Source: OLB11 sp044234005
GTDB lineage: Bacteria > Bacteroidota > Bacteroidia > Chitinophagales > Chitinophagaceae
NCBI GenBank assembly: GCA_044234005.1
Contig: JBIIJE010000038.1
Location: 1 to 21,092 of the forward strand
Direction: 5' to 3'
Length of the DNA: 21,092 nt
The translations under genes and the position numbers were made by a program. Positions 6,829 to 14,967 of this stretch are shown piece after piece. The notes beneath the pieces were generated by a model. The model had not been told where the DNA came from and ran no database searches. It was given only the letters and a program-made list of their open reading frames with translations. Position 1 is the stretch's first letter; each line of letters starts with the position of its first letter.

Positions 6829-7533
6829 TTGGATAAAATAGTATTAATACCCACCTATAACGAAATCGAGAATATCGAAAAAATAATTCGCGCGGTATTT
6901 AGTTTAGAAAATAATTTTCATGTGCTAGTCATTGATGATGGGTCTCCTGACGGAACAGGCAATGTGGTGAAAAAACTCCAGATTGAATTTCCTACTTCTT
7001 TATTCTTACTTGAAAGAAGTGGCAAACAAGGTTTGGGTAAGGCATATATAGCAGGCTTCAAATGGAGTATTGAAAAAAAGTACGATTACATATTCGAAAT
7101 GGATGCTGATTTTTCTCACAATCCAAAAGATTTACTCAGACTTTATGAAGCGTGTGCAAAAGGCGGAGCAGATTTAAGTGTAGGCTCTAGGTATGTAAAG
7201 GGAGGTAAGGTTGTAAATTGGCCCTTCAATCGGATTATGATTTCATACGGTGCATCTGTTTATGTAAGATTGATAACATGGATGCCCGTTAAAGATTGTA
7301 CAGCGGGCTTTGTCTGCTACACAAGAAAAGTTTTAGATTCTCTCGATTTAGATAATATCAAATTTGTTGGCTATGCTTTCCAAATAGAAATGAAATACAA
7401 AGCTTGGCGCAATAAATTCAAAATTAAAGAAGTGCCGATTACATTCATTGACAGAACAGAAGGACAATCTAAAATGTCGAAAGGTATTGTAAAAGAAGCT
7501 ATTATTGGTGTTTGGAAAATGAAATTCAGCTAA
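6829..7533 (+). CDS. Polyprenol-phosphate mannosyltransferase-like GT2 (DPM1-type)
   Basis: 234 residues, the GT-A catalytic domain alone with no membrane helix. Motifs are LIPTYNEIENI at the start, VIDDGSPDGT (Asp36, Asp37), the metal-binding EMDADFSHNP (Asp92, Asp94) and VGSRYVKGG near 118-126. The end VPITFIDRTEGQSKMS is typical of dolichyl/polyprenol-phosphate mannose synthases, which move mannose from GDP-mannose to a lipid phosphate on the inner face of the membrane. The start is TTG: an in-frame TAA lies at 6811-6813, no ATG is available, and the family begins at this point. No Shine-Dalgarno sequence is visible. The sugar could be glucose or another hexose, since the donor cannot be read directly. 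Confidence 0.88.
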   Translation: MDKIVLIPTYNEIENIEKIIRAVFSLENNFHVLVIDDGSPDGTGNVVKKLQIEFPTSLFLLERSGKQGLGKAYIAGFKWSIEKKYDYIFEMDADFSHNPKDLLRLYEACAKGGADLSVGSRYVKGGKVVNWPFNRIMISYGASVYVRLITWMPVKDCTAGFVCYTRKVLDSLDLDNIKFVGYAFQIEMKYKAWRNKFKIKEVPITFIDRTEGQSKMSKGIVKEAIIGVWKMKFS

Positions 7534-7555
7534 CACTTTTTGGGCTCCCTATTTT

Positions 7556-7574
7556 CAATAAAAAGAATTTTATT
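7556..7574. terminator. Weak hairpin between converging genes
   Basis: An AATAAAA and TTTTATT pair around AGAA lies between the stop codons of the GT2 gene and the large T9SS protein. It is made only of A-T pairs, so its value as a terminator is doubtful. Confidence 0.25.
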
Positions 7575-9620
7575 CTATCTTAATAAAGTGAAGGTTCCTT
7601 TATAAACTAGTTTCTTGCTCAAGGCATCGAAGGTCTCAACATAATAGAAGTAAGTATCGGATTGCGAATCTCTGCCTTTATAAGTACCGTTCCATCCGTC
7701 ATTGAAATTTTTCGCTTTAAATAATTGGTTACCCCATCGGTCGTAAATCAAAAATGAATAATCGTTTATGCGTATTGAACCTATCATTTTAGGCTTAAAA
7801 ATATCATTCTTCCCATCTCCATTAGGTGTAAATGCAGAAGGCACCACTAAGAAGCCATCATCTAAAATGTGAGCACATTCCACGGTTAAACTTTTATCAC
7901 CACAAAAGTTAGTAGCTTCTAAAAAGTAGCAATATTGCCCTACAGAATCTTCTGTGATATTGAAATCTGTTGATGTCGAAAGCAGATTTTTCTGAAAGTC
8001 ATACCAAGCGTACGATATACCATTTTTAGAGGTATTAACCATTTTAAAATTAGGATTTACCATGGTTGTTTGTCGCGGTGTCAACTCAAAAGAAGCGACT
8101 GGCTTGATTAAATCCAAAACATCTACAGTGACAGTATCTTTAAATCCACACTTATCATCCGTTACTTCATATTTAGTCAGCCAGTAAGGGTAAACCATTG
8201 GATTTGTGCAATTCGTACAACTTAAAGAATTGGGCGATCCTCCTGGTAACATGGACCAAGTTAGCGCCCCATTACCAAGTCCCCATATGCTTATTGTATC
8301 TCCTTTACAAATGGTTGAATCTCCGCCAGTGTATAATCTTTTTAAAATCCTCACATCAATATCAGCCACTCCGGAAGTTGAATTACAATCTAATGTATCT
8401 TTTACAGTAATGCTCAGGGTTTTAGTTAAATTAGTATCTGCCATATTTGAAACCCATTGCACACATACTCTTAATCGATTTGTGGTAGGATTAGAAAACG
8501 TGATAGTTGAGCCCGGTAAAGCGGTAGTATGATTATCCGATAAATGAACCACATGTGAAGTTGGATTTAGATTATCGACAATTTCAAAACAAAAATACAA
8601 ATTGCTTTCAGGACATGTAGTTACTTTTCCATTTACCACATCGCCACCTACCACTGAAATTGAATCTAAAAAACTGCTAACTGGTAATGGATTACAAACA
8701 TCTACAACCATTTGCATATCACGCATTACGTTTCCTATAAGAACTCCATTTCGATATTGAGAAACTTTTTGACAAAGTACAAAGTAACCCGTCGCATTCG
8801 GAGTCAGGGAGAATTGCCCCGTCGACTGATCTAGACTATAAGAATTACCGCAAGGTAGCGGCTCACCAGCTGTGTTTAGAATATTAAAAGCAGGCAATAA
8901 AATATTAACAGGCGCATTTGCGTTACAGCCTGTTTTAGTATACGGATAAATCGTTTCAAATACCAACGAGTCAGCATTTGCATCGGTGGCGCCACCTATA
9001 TGCGTGTAAGGCAAATTGACACAAACATATGGAACAGGCAGTGAATTCGGGGCATTTGAACTTTGAAATTCTGGACTGTTATCTACATTAAATGTGGTAT
9101 TATCGAAATTGGCTTCGACATATAAATATTGAGAACCTGGCGGCAAGGTAATATTACCGGTTATGTCGTTACGGCAACATAAGGTTACCCAAAATTTCCA
9201 TGCGTTGCATGGTTGTGGAAGAGTAACTTGAGCAGAATACCACCACTGACGATATCCATGCGTTGTACTATTAGGATCATCACAAGTCGTTATTGCATCA
9301 CATCCATTATTTAAAGGTGAACCATTGGGCACAGCTGGATTGGTGGCAATATTACCTGCTACTTTAGGCATAGTAACAGAAGTGATTACGCCATTCGGAA
9401 CACAAGGGCTTGTGTAACACATTGTGAATGTAGCAGGTTCCGTTGAGGTGAGCTGTCCAGCAGCTCCGCAGTCTCTATAGAATTTAAAAATGAATTCATA
9501 GGTATTTCCGCTAATATGCTTATAGATAAGTTCTCCACCAGCAGCATGTGTTGCCAAAGACTTTTGACTGCTTAGTGATAACGAAATCAATAAAATAAGA
9601 CCAAGGTAGATTTTCTGCAT
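7575..9620 (-). CDS. Large secreted adhesin-like protein with T9SS type-B sorting domain
   Basis: About 681 residues from the Met at 9620, chosen because the signal peptide (MQKIYLGLILLISLSLS) begins there. The frame is open to 9674, but the extra 18 residues would bury it. The mature protein starts THAAGGELIYKHISGNTYEF, the opening of a widespread Bacteroidota surface-protein family, followed by a Cys-rich first half (for example TLCCRND). The middle looks like Ig/PKD-like beta domains (VASFELTPRQTTMVNPNFKM). The last ~90 residues are the gliding-motility-associated type-B sorting domain: PSAFTPNGDGKNDIF, YDRWGNQLF, WNGTYKG, and the final KGTFTLLR. It is expected to cross the outer membrane through the T9SS and stay at the surface or be released. 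The ligand is unknown. Confidence 0.88.
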   Translation of the reverse strand: MQKIYLGLILLISLSLSSQKSLATHAAGGELIYKHISGNTYEFIFKFYRDCGAAGQLTSTEPATFTMCYTSPCVPNGVITSVTMPKVAGNIATNPAVPNGSPLNNGCDAITTCDDPNSTTHGYRQWWYSAQVTLPQPCNAWKFWVTLCCRNDITGNITLPPGSQYLYVEANFDNTTFNVDNSPEFQSSNAPNSLPVPYVCVNLPYTHIGGATDANADSLVFETIYPYTKTGCNANAPVNILLPAFNILNTAGEPLPCGNSYSLDQSTGQFSLTPNATGYFVLCQKVSQYRNGVLIGNVMRDMQMVVDVCNPLPVSSFLDSISVVGGDVVNGKVTTCPESNLYFCFEIVDNLNPTSHVVHLSDNHTTALPGSTITFSNPTTNRLRVCVQWVSNMADTNLTKTLSITVKDTLDCNSTSGVADIDVRILKRLYTGGDSTICKGDTISIWGLGNGALTWSMLPGGSPNSLSCTNCTNPMVYPYWLTKYEVTDDKCGFKDTVTVDVLDLIKPVASFELTPRQTTMVNPNFKMVNTSKNGISYAWYDFQKNLLSTSTDFNITEDSVGQYCYFLEATNFCGDKSLTVECAHILDDGFLVVPSAFTPNGDGKNDIFKPKMIGSIRINDYSFLIYDRWGNQLFKAKNFNDGWNGTYKGRDSQSDTYFYYVETFDALSKKLVYKGTFTLLR

Positions 9621-9921
9621 AGTTAACGATTTAACTTTCGGTTGTAAAATAATCCCATTTTTGAGAATTAACAATTATTTAGACGAAATTTTATGCTCAC
9701 TAGTTGGGTATAAAAACTAGAAAATCATTTACTCCTTACCATATTTCGAAGAAAGCTAGCTATTAGATTAATCAGTATTAAAAACCTTTAACAAGAGCTT
9801 ATACCCATTTGATTTGCAAATTAGACCAATCTAATACTCGCAGCAGATCAGAGTGTGTTTTAACCTTCGATAGATTCATCTTCGGGATGAGAAAATCTAA
9901 TATCAGCAACTCATGATTCCG
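9621..9921. other. Intergenic region between namZ-like and type-B cargo genes
   Basis: About 300 bp with no convincing gene. It holds small hairpins: ATTAGA and TCTAAT around a 4-nt loop at 9820-9835, and TCATC/GATGA near 9875-9890, 30-50 nt past the namZ-like stop and a weak candidate for its terminator. No consensus -7 box was found before the start at 9620. Confidence 0.4.
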
Positions 9922-11097
9922 CTAATAAAAATCTTCATATAACAAATATTTTTTCCGTATTAACTTGAATTTCGACAGATTCGGTTGCCAACTTTTTCGA
10001 ATCTCTAATTCACTTTTTCTACTTATAATTTGACTGCGAAAGTGTTTATTCCCAATTAACTTTTCCAAGAAAGGATTAAAAAAACTTTTTTTATCCTGCG
10101 CTAATCCATAGGCTTTTTGTAAAAAGCTAAGATTAAGACGATTGTTTACTTTTTTTAAAGCACCCCATGCACCCAATCTTAAATCCTCACCGTAGCAGAT
10201 ATTGTTCTCGTGTGGCGGACTTTTTGCACCAGCCATGCTCATAGGAGTAAACTTGAATAAAGTATTAGAAAAGTTTGGATGCCCCCAAATTTCGAATGGC
10301 GTTGGAGTGCCCCTACCCACACTTACATCCGTACCTTCGAACAAACACAATGAAGGATACAGATAAATAGCCGTCATGGATTTTAAATTCGGCGATGGTG
10401 GTATAGGTAATTCATATAAACTCAAGTGTGTATAATTCTTACAAGGGATCACTTTCAATTCACACTTCGTTTTATTTTGCAACCAATTTTCTCCATTTAA
10501 CATCATAGCATATTCTCCCACTGTCATACCATGAACTATAGGTATTGGCTGCATACCTACGAACGACCGCAAAGAGGTATCTAATACAGGTCCATCAATG
10601 TAAAAACCATTCGGATTAGGGCGATCCAAAATAATTAGAGGTATCCCGAAACTAGCGCAGGCTTCCATCATATATTGCAAGGAAGAGATATAAGTATAAA
10701 ATCTTGCTCCTACATCTTGAATATCAAAAACCACGACATCAATGCCTTGCATACTTTCTTTGCTTGGTTTCTTGCTTGCTCCGTACATCGATGCTATGGG
10801 TAATCCAGTCTTAACATCTATTCCGCTCTTCACTTTTTCACCGGCGTCAGCAGTTCCACGAAAGCCATGCTCAGGCGCAAATATTTTTACAATCGAAATC
10901 TTTTGAGATAATAAAGTATCCACCAAATGAATTTGATTAACTACTGAAGTTTGATTAACCAATAAAGCGACTTTCTTATTAGACAAGCTAGGCAAATATT
11001 GATCTAATTGCTCAGCGCCTGAAATGATATTGGTAGCAAATTGTTGCGCATTTGAATTAATACTTACAAAAAGAAATGCAATGAATAATTTTTTCAT
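9922..11097 (-). CDS. NamZ-type exo-beta-N-acetylmuramidase (DUF1343)
   Basis: 391 residues with a signal peptide (MKKLFIAFLFVSINSNAQQ). It matches the DUF1343/YbbC family throughout: LLVNQTS near 46-51, FAPEHGFRG near 73-81, VVFDIQDVGARFYTY near 122-136, LDRPNPNG near 158-164, and FEGTDVSVGRGTPTPFEIWG near 253-272. Family members such as Bacillus subtilis NamZ remove terminal MurNAc from peptidoglycan fragments, so a role in cell-wall recycling in the periplasm is likely. Length fits the family. It lies 17 nt after the broken doxX-like gene, at the end of a possible TPR-ribH-lutA-like unit, with no clear promoter of its own. Family assignment is firm. Substrate is inferred from characterised relatives. 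Confidence 0.92.
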   Translation of the reverse strand: MKKLFIAFLFVSINSNAQQFATNIISGAEQLDQYLPSLSNKKVALLVNQTSVVNQIHLVDTLLSQKISIVKIFAPEHGFRGTADAGEKVKSGIDVKTGLPIASMYGASKKPSKESMQGIDVVVFDIQDVGARFYTYISSLQYMMEACASFGIPLIILDRPNPNGFYIDGPVLDTSLRSFVGMQPIPIVHGMTVGEYAMMLNGENWLQNKTKCELKVIPCKNYTHLSLYELPIPPSPNLKSMTAIYLYPSLCLFEGTDVSVGRGTPTPFEIWGHPNFSNTLFKFTPMSMAGAKSPPHENNICYGEDLRLGAWGALKKVNNRLNLSFLQKAYGLAQDKKSFFNPFLEKLIGNKHFRSQIISRKSELEIRKSWQPNLSKFKLIRKKYLLYEDFY

Positions 11098-11114
11098 ATG
11101 AACCCGAATACAAT

Positions 11115-11487
11115 TTAAACACTAATTGATTGATAATTATCGCGATACACATAGATCATGTTTGAATTAATCAATATGAGTAAAACCCCAATGCCTGGTT
11201 GTTTCACAATAAGCACTTCAAACACGAGTAAATTCACAATGACAGGCAATAGCAAAAGCCAAGCTAAGGGTCGCTTAAAATTGACAAGGAGCATGCCTCC
11301 AAAAATAATTTCGAGTTCTTTAACGACTTTCATAGAGTGAGTTGACATCATTACTTCCATATACATTTTTGTAAAGCCTTCCATTCGGGCATTGGGGACT
11401 AGGCATCTGATTCAATAATACCCAAACATCAAGAGGAGCGAACAATAACCTTACTAAGTAATTCAGCTCTAATGTGAAAATTTTCAT
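11115..11487 (-). pseudogene. DoxX-like membrane protein broken by a +1 frameshift
   Basis: The 3' part (from about 11384) encodes the last three helices of a small DoxX-like protein, with family-like stretches such as FKRPLAWLLLLPVIVN and a YVYRDNYQ end. The missing first helix lies just upstream in another frame: an ATG at 11485-11487 opens MKIFTLELNYLVRLLFAPLD and reaches LNQMPSP, then drifts out of register. Removing one base from the G run at 11394-11397 (CCCC on the coding strand) joins the halves into one ~123-residue protein, the usual length. The span, 373 nt, is exactly one base over a whole number of codons. TTGG (11531-11534), a 19-nt spacer and TACTTTAG (11504-11511) look like its promoter. 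The shift could be real, phase-variable or a sequencing error. Confidence 0.7.
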
Positions 11488-11527
11488 AGAAATATTTTGG
11501 CGGCTAAAGTATAAGAATAATAGTACA

Positions 11528-12247
11528 CTACCAACCCATGGTTAATACATCCGCCAAATGTAGTGTTTTGATGTTGACTTTCTCACGATTAATATAAGCT
11601 TCCAAATGCATTAAACAAGATACATCCGTAGAGATAATGTAGTCTGCACCTTGCTCTATGGCACTGCTTACTTTCGTTTGAGCCATACCGATGGAGATTG
11701 GCTCGTATTTTACTGCAAAAGTACCACCAAAACCACAACATGTTTCGCACTCTTTCATTTCCTTTAAATTTAGGCCTTTAACATTAGATAATAATTGTCT
11801 CGGACCACTTTTGATGCCACATTCACGAAGGGCTCCGCATGCATCATGATACGTAACGGTTGCATTCAGTTCAGCGCCTAGATCGTCAACTTTCATAATA
11901 TCTATTAGGAATTCACTCAATTCGTAGACCCTACTTTTAACTTGCTTTGCCTCATTAAGGCAAGACGCATTCTCAAATATTTCATCAAATGAACCTCTTA
12001 CATAACCAATGCATGAGCCCGATGGCGCGACAATAATTTCCTCGCCTGAAAAATCCTGAATAAATTTTTCACTTATTGATCTCGCCTCTTGAATAAAACC
12101 TGCATTATAAGCGGGTTGACCACAACAAGTCTGATTCTCATTATAACTCACATCACAACCTACTTTTTCCAATATTTTTACAGTGTTCATACCCACTTGT
12201 GGATAAAGCTGATCTAAAAAACAAGGTATAAATAATTGAACTTTCAT
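11528..12247 (-). CDS. LutA/LldE-like (Fe-S)-binding CCG-domain protein
   Basis: 239 residues, two CCG (cysteine-rich) domains. The first has Cys9 (IPCFLDQLYP), CCG at 41-43 (TCCGQPAYNAG) and Cys79 (APSGSC). The second has Cys137 (YHDACGALREC), CCG at 170-172 (ETCCGFGGTFAVKY) and Cys211 (STDVSC). These ligate iron-sulfur clusters in LutA, LldE and heterodisulfide-reductase-like proteins. LutA works with LutB and LutC in L-lactate oxidation, but neither partner is adjacent, so the lactate role here is an inference from family alone. It sits 18 nt after ribH, probably cotranscribed. A riboflavin product next to a redox protein may be chance. Confidence 0.88.
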   Translation of the reverse strand: MKVQLFIPCFLDQLYPQVGMNTVKILEKVGCDVSYNENQTCCGQPAYNAGFIQEARSISEKFIQDFSGEEIIVAPSGSCIGYVRGSFDEIFENASCLNEAKQVKSRVYELSEFLIDIMKVDDLGAELNATVTYHDACGALRECGIKSGPRQLLSNVKGLNLKEMKECETCCGFGGTFAVKYEPISIGMAQTKVSSAIEQGADYIISTDVSCLMHLEAYINREKVNIKTLHLADVLTMGW

Positions 12248-12265
12248 GGAATTGTTGGGTTAGGA

Positions 12266-12814
12266 CTAAACTGATTTTTCTTGTAATATTTCTTTCTGAA
12301 AAGCCCATACTTTTAATGCTGCGGCTGCAGCTTCTTCACCTTTATGTCCATGTTTACCGCCAATCCTATCAAGTGCTTCTTGTTCATTATTAACGGTGAG
12401 AATACCGAATATAATAGGTGGAAATGCATCATTGTAAGCCGTATCGCCAGACGTTATACGTGTAGCTTGCAATATTGAAATACCATTTGTCACTGCCTGA
12501 CAAACATAGGTAAAATGGGGTGTTTCGCCTCGAATTACACAACCTAGTGCGATAAAAACTTGTCGAAATTCTCGAGGTGAAGTATGGCTATTATGATACA
12601 AGTGATTAATCATATTTGGAATTTCAACACATCCTGGAACTTTTACAGCTACAACTTCGACTTGTGGAAATTGATTCAAAATTCGCATAGCACCTGCCTT
12701 CAACTCATTCACTATGGCTTCATTCCATTCAGTATAAACGATAACAACCTGCAAATCGGTGAGGAGTTGCAGGTTGTCTAAATTTAATAATTGATTACTT
12801 GTTTGCGTTGCCAT
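12266..12814 (-). CDS. ribH: 6,7-dimethyl-8-ribityllumazine synthase
   Basis: Joins 5-amino-6-ribitylaminouracil with 3,4-dihydroxy-2-butanone 4-phosphate to make lumazine, the next-to-last step of riboflavin synthesis. 182 residues, slightly longer than the usual ~155 because of an N-terminal lead. Signatures are VYTEWNEAI near 27-34, PGCVEIP near 60-66, GCVIRGETPHFTYVC near 91-105 with the active-site His100, and FGILTVNNEQEALDR with GGKHGHKGEEAA near 136-163. The ATG begins 2 nt after the TPR gene stop, so the two are tightly coupled. The first codons contain a strong inverted repeat, listed separately. No FMN riboswitch is adjacent. Confidence 0.97.
   Translation of the reverse strand: MATQTSNQLLNLDNLQLLTDLQVVIVYTEWNEAIVNELKAGAMRILNQFPQVEVVAVKVPGCVEIPNMINHLYHNSHTSPREFRQVFIALGCVIRGETPHFTYVCQAVTNGISILQATRITSGDTAYNDAFPPIIFGILTVNNEQEALDRIGGKHGHKGEEAAAAALKVWAFQKEILQEKSV
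12744..12777 (-). repeat. 11-bp perfect inverted repeat in the ribH 5' coding end
   Basis: ACAACCTGCAA (12744-12754) is the exact reverse complement of TTGCAGGTTGT (12767-12777), separated by 12 nt. It falls 37-70 nt after the ribH start and encodes residues 13-24 (DNLQLLTDLQVV). The hairpin could form in mRNA and affect ribosome passage, or may be a chance result of the repeated Leu-Gln codons. Confidence 0.6.
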
Positions 12815-12816
12815 TT

Positions 12817-13542
12817 TTATGGATTGAAATCACCCAATCGAGCCAAATTCTTATCCATATTTTGTGCTTGCGAACTTTGCGGAAATTTATCCTTTAACTG
12901 ACGATATATTTTTTGTGCTTCCGCAGGTTTGTTTGCCATTTCATAAGCCATGCCCGCCCTTTCTAAATAAATTGGGCTTAACAACATATTCTTTACGTCT
13001 TCAGATGCAGCTAGATACTGCTTAATTGCATCATCTGTTTTACCTTGCTCCATCAATGCATCGCCCAAAGCACCTTTTGCAACATTCGTCACCATGGTAC
13101 CCTTACCGTCAAAATCATTCAAATAAGACTCCGCTTTTTTATAATCACCTAGTTTCAAATAACAGATACCTGCATAATATTTTGATAAGTTACCTGCCGG
13201 TGTGCTACCGTATTTTTTCGCAATTTTCACAAACCCCATATTATTACCTTCACCCTCTAATGCCCACTTGATTGAGTCCATCCCAAAATAGGTTTGTGCC
13301 CGAAATATAGCATCATTCGCTTTTTTAATGTCTGGTCCTTTCCAAAGATTATTATAAGCCCAAAATCCTACAACAACGGCTACGATACCGAGTGCAGCAT
13401 AAAGCACCATTTTACGATTATGCTCGTACCAACTTTCAATAGTTTTAATTCTATCTTGTGCGCTAGGAATATCTAGTTCTACTTCAGTAGAAGCAACAGT
13501 CTCTCGAACACGAGGGGCTGTATATTTTTCCATTTTTGACAT
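12817..13542 (-). CDS. Membrane-anchored tetratricopeptide repeat protein
   Basis: 241 residues. A hydrophilic N-terminus (about 1-45) is followed by a single membrane helix (near 46-66: MVLYAALGIVAVVVGFWAY) and then helical TPR-like repeats to the end (KYYAGICYLKLGDYKKAESYL, AKGALGDALMEQGKTDDAIKQYL, ERAGMAYEMANKPAEAQKIYRQL). This is a single-pass YfgM-like layout with the repeats probably outside the cytoplasmic membrane. Its exact job is unknown; such proteins often scaffold envelope complexes. The start at 13542 could also be Met4. TPR plus ribH in this order is common in Bacteroidota, which fits a conserved operon, and the 2-nt gap to ribH supports coupling. Confidence 0.88.
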   Translation of the reverse strand: MSKMEKYTAPRVRETVASTEVELDIPSAQDRIKTIESWYEHNRKMVLYAALGIVAVVVGFWAYNNLWKGPDIKKANDAIFRAQTYFGMDSIKWALEGEGNNMGFVKIAKKYGSTPAGNLSKYYAGICYLKLGDYKKAESYLNDFDGKGTMVTNVAKGALGDALMEQGKTDDAIKQYLAASEDVKNMLLSPIYLERAGMAYEMANKPAEAQKIYRQLKDKFPQSSQAQNMDKNLARLGDFNP

Positions 13543-13586
13543 ATCTAAATTTTATTAATTTTAATGAGGGTATCTTAAAACGTGCG

Positions 13587-13594
13587 CAAAAGTA
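13587..13594 (-). promoter_or_regulatory. -7 box of the TPR-ribH unit
   Basis: Minus strand TACTTTTG matches TAnnTTTG exactly and lies 44 nt before the TPR start. No -33 match is obvious at normal spacing. Confidence 0.5.
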
Positions 13595-13649
13595 GTGAAA
13601 AAAGTCAATATTTTCCCTTATACCTAAAATATAATTCTACTGACTAAAA

Positions 13650-14768
13650 CTAGTAAATAGTAAGTTTTTGGTTACTTCTCCCAGTTTGACTTTGACATTG
13701 AATCATATAATTTCCTTGTGGCAATTCAAATAAAGGTATAGTTTCATTTTGATTGGTTTGTGTTAAAAGAAACTCAAAATAAGCCACTTGCTGACCTTGC
13801 AAATTGATAATGCTCACTTTTGTTTTACCTCTATGATTATCTCCGAAATGAATATTTACTGACTGTTGAGCAGGATTTGGGCTGATACTTAAAACATTGT
13901 TATTCAAGTTGGAAAATGTAATAGGATTTGGTCCTTCTCCCCAAAAAGTAACGCCAGTAACTGTTGGATTTTGACCAACAAGATTCGTATTTACTTGCAA
14001 TACGGGTATTTTTTTAGTTTGACCTAACCATTTATACTCAGTTGTATTGGTAGGTATTCCAATTGGAAATATACTTGTAATCAATGAGTCAACCCGATTG
14101 ATGTTTGATTTAATGCGTAACACGTCAAATGTACCAGCAGGTGTGGTTACGCTGCCCCATGCATCTACTGCATTTTTGCGAGTTTGTTGTCTTTTTAATG
14201 TACCGAGTGCTGTCCCTGTTGGAGGAATCGTGATCGAAAAACCAGAATTAGAGCTGTCGGTATCTCCAAAAGTAATTGGGAATTTATAAATCACATCTGG
14301 ATTGTTATAAATGGCTGGTAAAGGAAATGAAACAGATTGGGTAGGGATTGTAATATTGGCACCAAAACCTCGTATTTCCAATCTTGTATTGTTAGAGGCG
14401 TAATTGTAATATTCATAGGCATCTGAAATTGGCAAGCCTGCAATGGCTAAATTGCCTAATAAGGGTGTGGCATAATCACTTCCTAAAAATGTAAGCTGAA
14501 ATACAAAAGGTGTTGATGATACAGGTATAAACTTTTGATAAGCAGTGGACAAGGTTCCTAAATCAGGATGGCTCCAAGCCAAATTAGCTCCAGTAAGCGA
14601 TAAATCTACTGAATTGGTTGCAATCACAACATTCGTAAAAAGCACACTATCTTTTCCGCAACCGGCAGCAGGACATGGTAAATCGGCTCTTGTTAAGGTT
14701 ATCGGCGACTGACAAAAAGCGTAGAAACTGAAAAACATTGAGCAGGTAATCGTAATAATATTCTTCAT
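13650..14768 (-). CDS. Secreted protein with T9SS type-A C-terminal sorting domain
   Basis: About 372 residues from the Met at 14768 (MKNIITITCSMFFSFYAFCQ, a signal peptide). The frame is open from 14816, but that would put 16 extra residues before the signal, and a -7-like box lies in between. The N-terminal ~290 residues (SPITLTRADLPCPAAGCGKDS, then beta-rich, Thr/Ser/Asn-rich sequence) match no enzyme I recognise. The end (about 300-372) is the Por secretion type-A sorting domain: LSISPNPAQQSVNIHF, KVSIINLQGQQV, LPQGNYMIQC and the short terminal tail. It should be exported by the T9SS. It diverges from comA-like across about 200 bp. Confidence 0.82.
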   Translation of the reverse strand: MKNIITITCSMFFSFYAFCQSPITLTRADLPCPAAGCGKDSVLFTNVVIATNSVDLSLTGANLAWSHPDLGTLSTAYQKFIPVSSTPFVFQLTFLGSDYATPLLGNLAIAGLPISDAYEYYNYASNNTRLEIRGFGANITIPTQSVSFPLPAIYNNPDVIYKFPITFGDTDSSNSGFSITIPPTGTALGTLKRQQTRKNAVDAWGSVTTPAGTFDVLRIKSNINRVDSLITSIFPIGIPTNTTEYKWLGQTKKIPVLQVNTNLVGQNPTVTGVTFWGEGPNPITFSNLNNNVLSISPNPAQQSVNIHFGDNHRGKTKVSIINLQGQQVAYFEFLLTQTNQNETIPLFELPQGNYMIQCQSQTGRSNQKLTIY

Positions 14769-14787
14769 ATCAAATAAATTGTTTCCG

Positions 14788-14795
14788 TAAAAGTA
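14788..14795 (-). promoter_or_regulatory. -7-like box before the T9SS type-A gene
   Basis: Minus strand TACTTTTA, one mismatch to TAnnTTTG, 19 nt before the Met at 14768. It supports the shorter start. Confidence 0.35.
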
Positions 14796-14955
14796 ATATA
14801 ATTTTTGAAAGTACATGAATTAAGAAGATCGACACAGAATTCATATCATATTAAAGTTTGAAGGCAATTTCAAAATAATAGCTTACAGCATTAATAATTT
14901 AGAAAATCAAACTCACTTTCTAGGTTTGAATTATTCAAGCATTCATTTTTTCTAT

Positions 14956-14963
14956 TACTTTTG
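14956..14963 (+). promoter_or_regulatory. -7 box directly before comA-like
   Basis: TACTTTTG matches TAnnTTTG exactly and ends 4 nt before the ATG at 14968. It lies downstream of a TTG at 14926 that could otherwise open the frame, so the ATG is the likely start. Confidence 0.6.
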
Positions 14964-14967
14964 CAAC

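Noticed and set aside
8206..8532. 108-codon plus-strand frame inside the type-B cargo gene
   Set aside because: It lies entirely within the well-supported T9SS type-B gene on the opposite strand, a normal shadow frame.
14926..14967. TTG start for comA-like, 14 codons upstream
   Set aside because: A consensus -7 box lies between this TTG and the ATG at 14968, so the TTG would fall outside the transcript. Family members also begin near the ATG.
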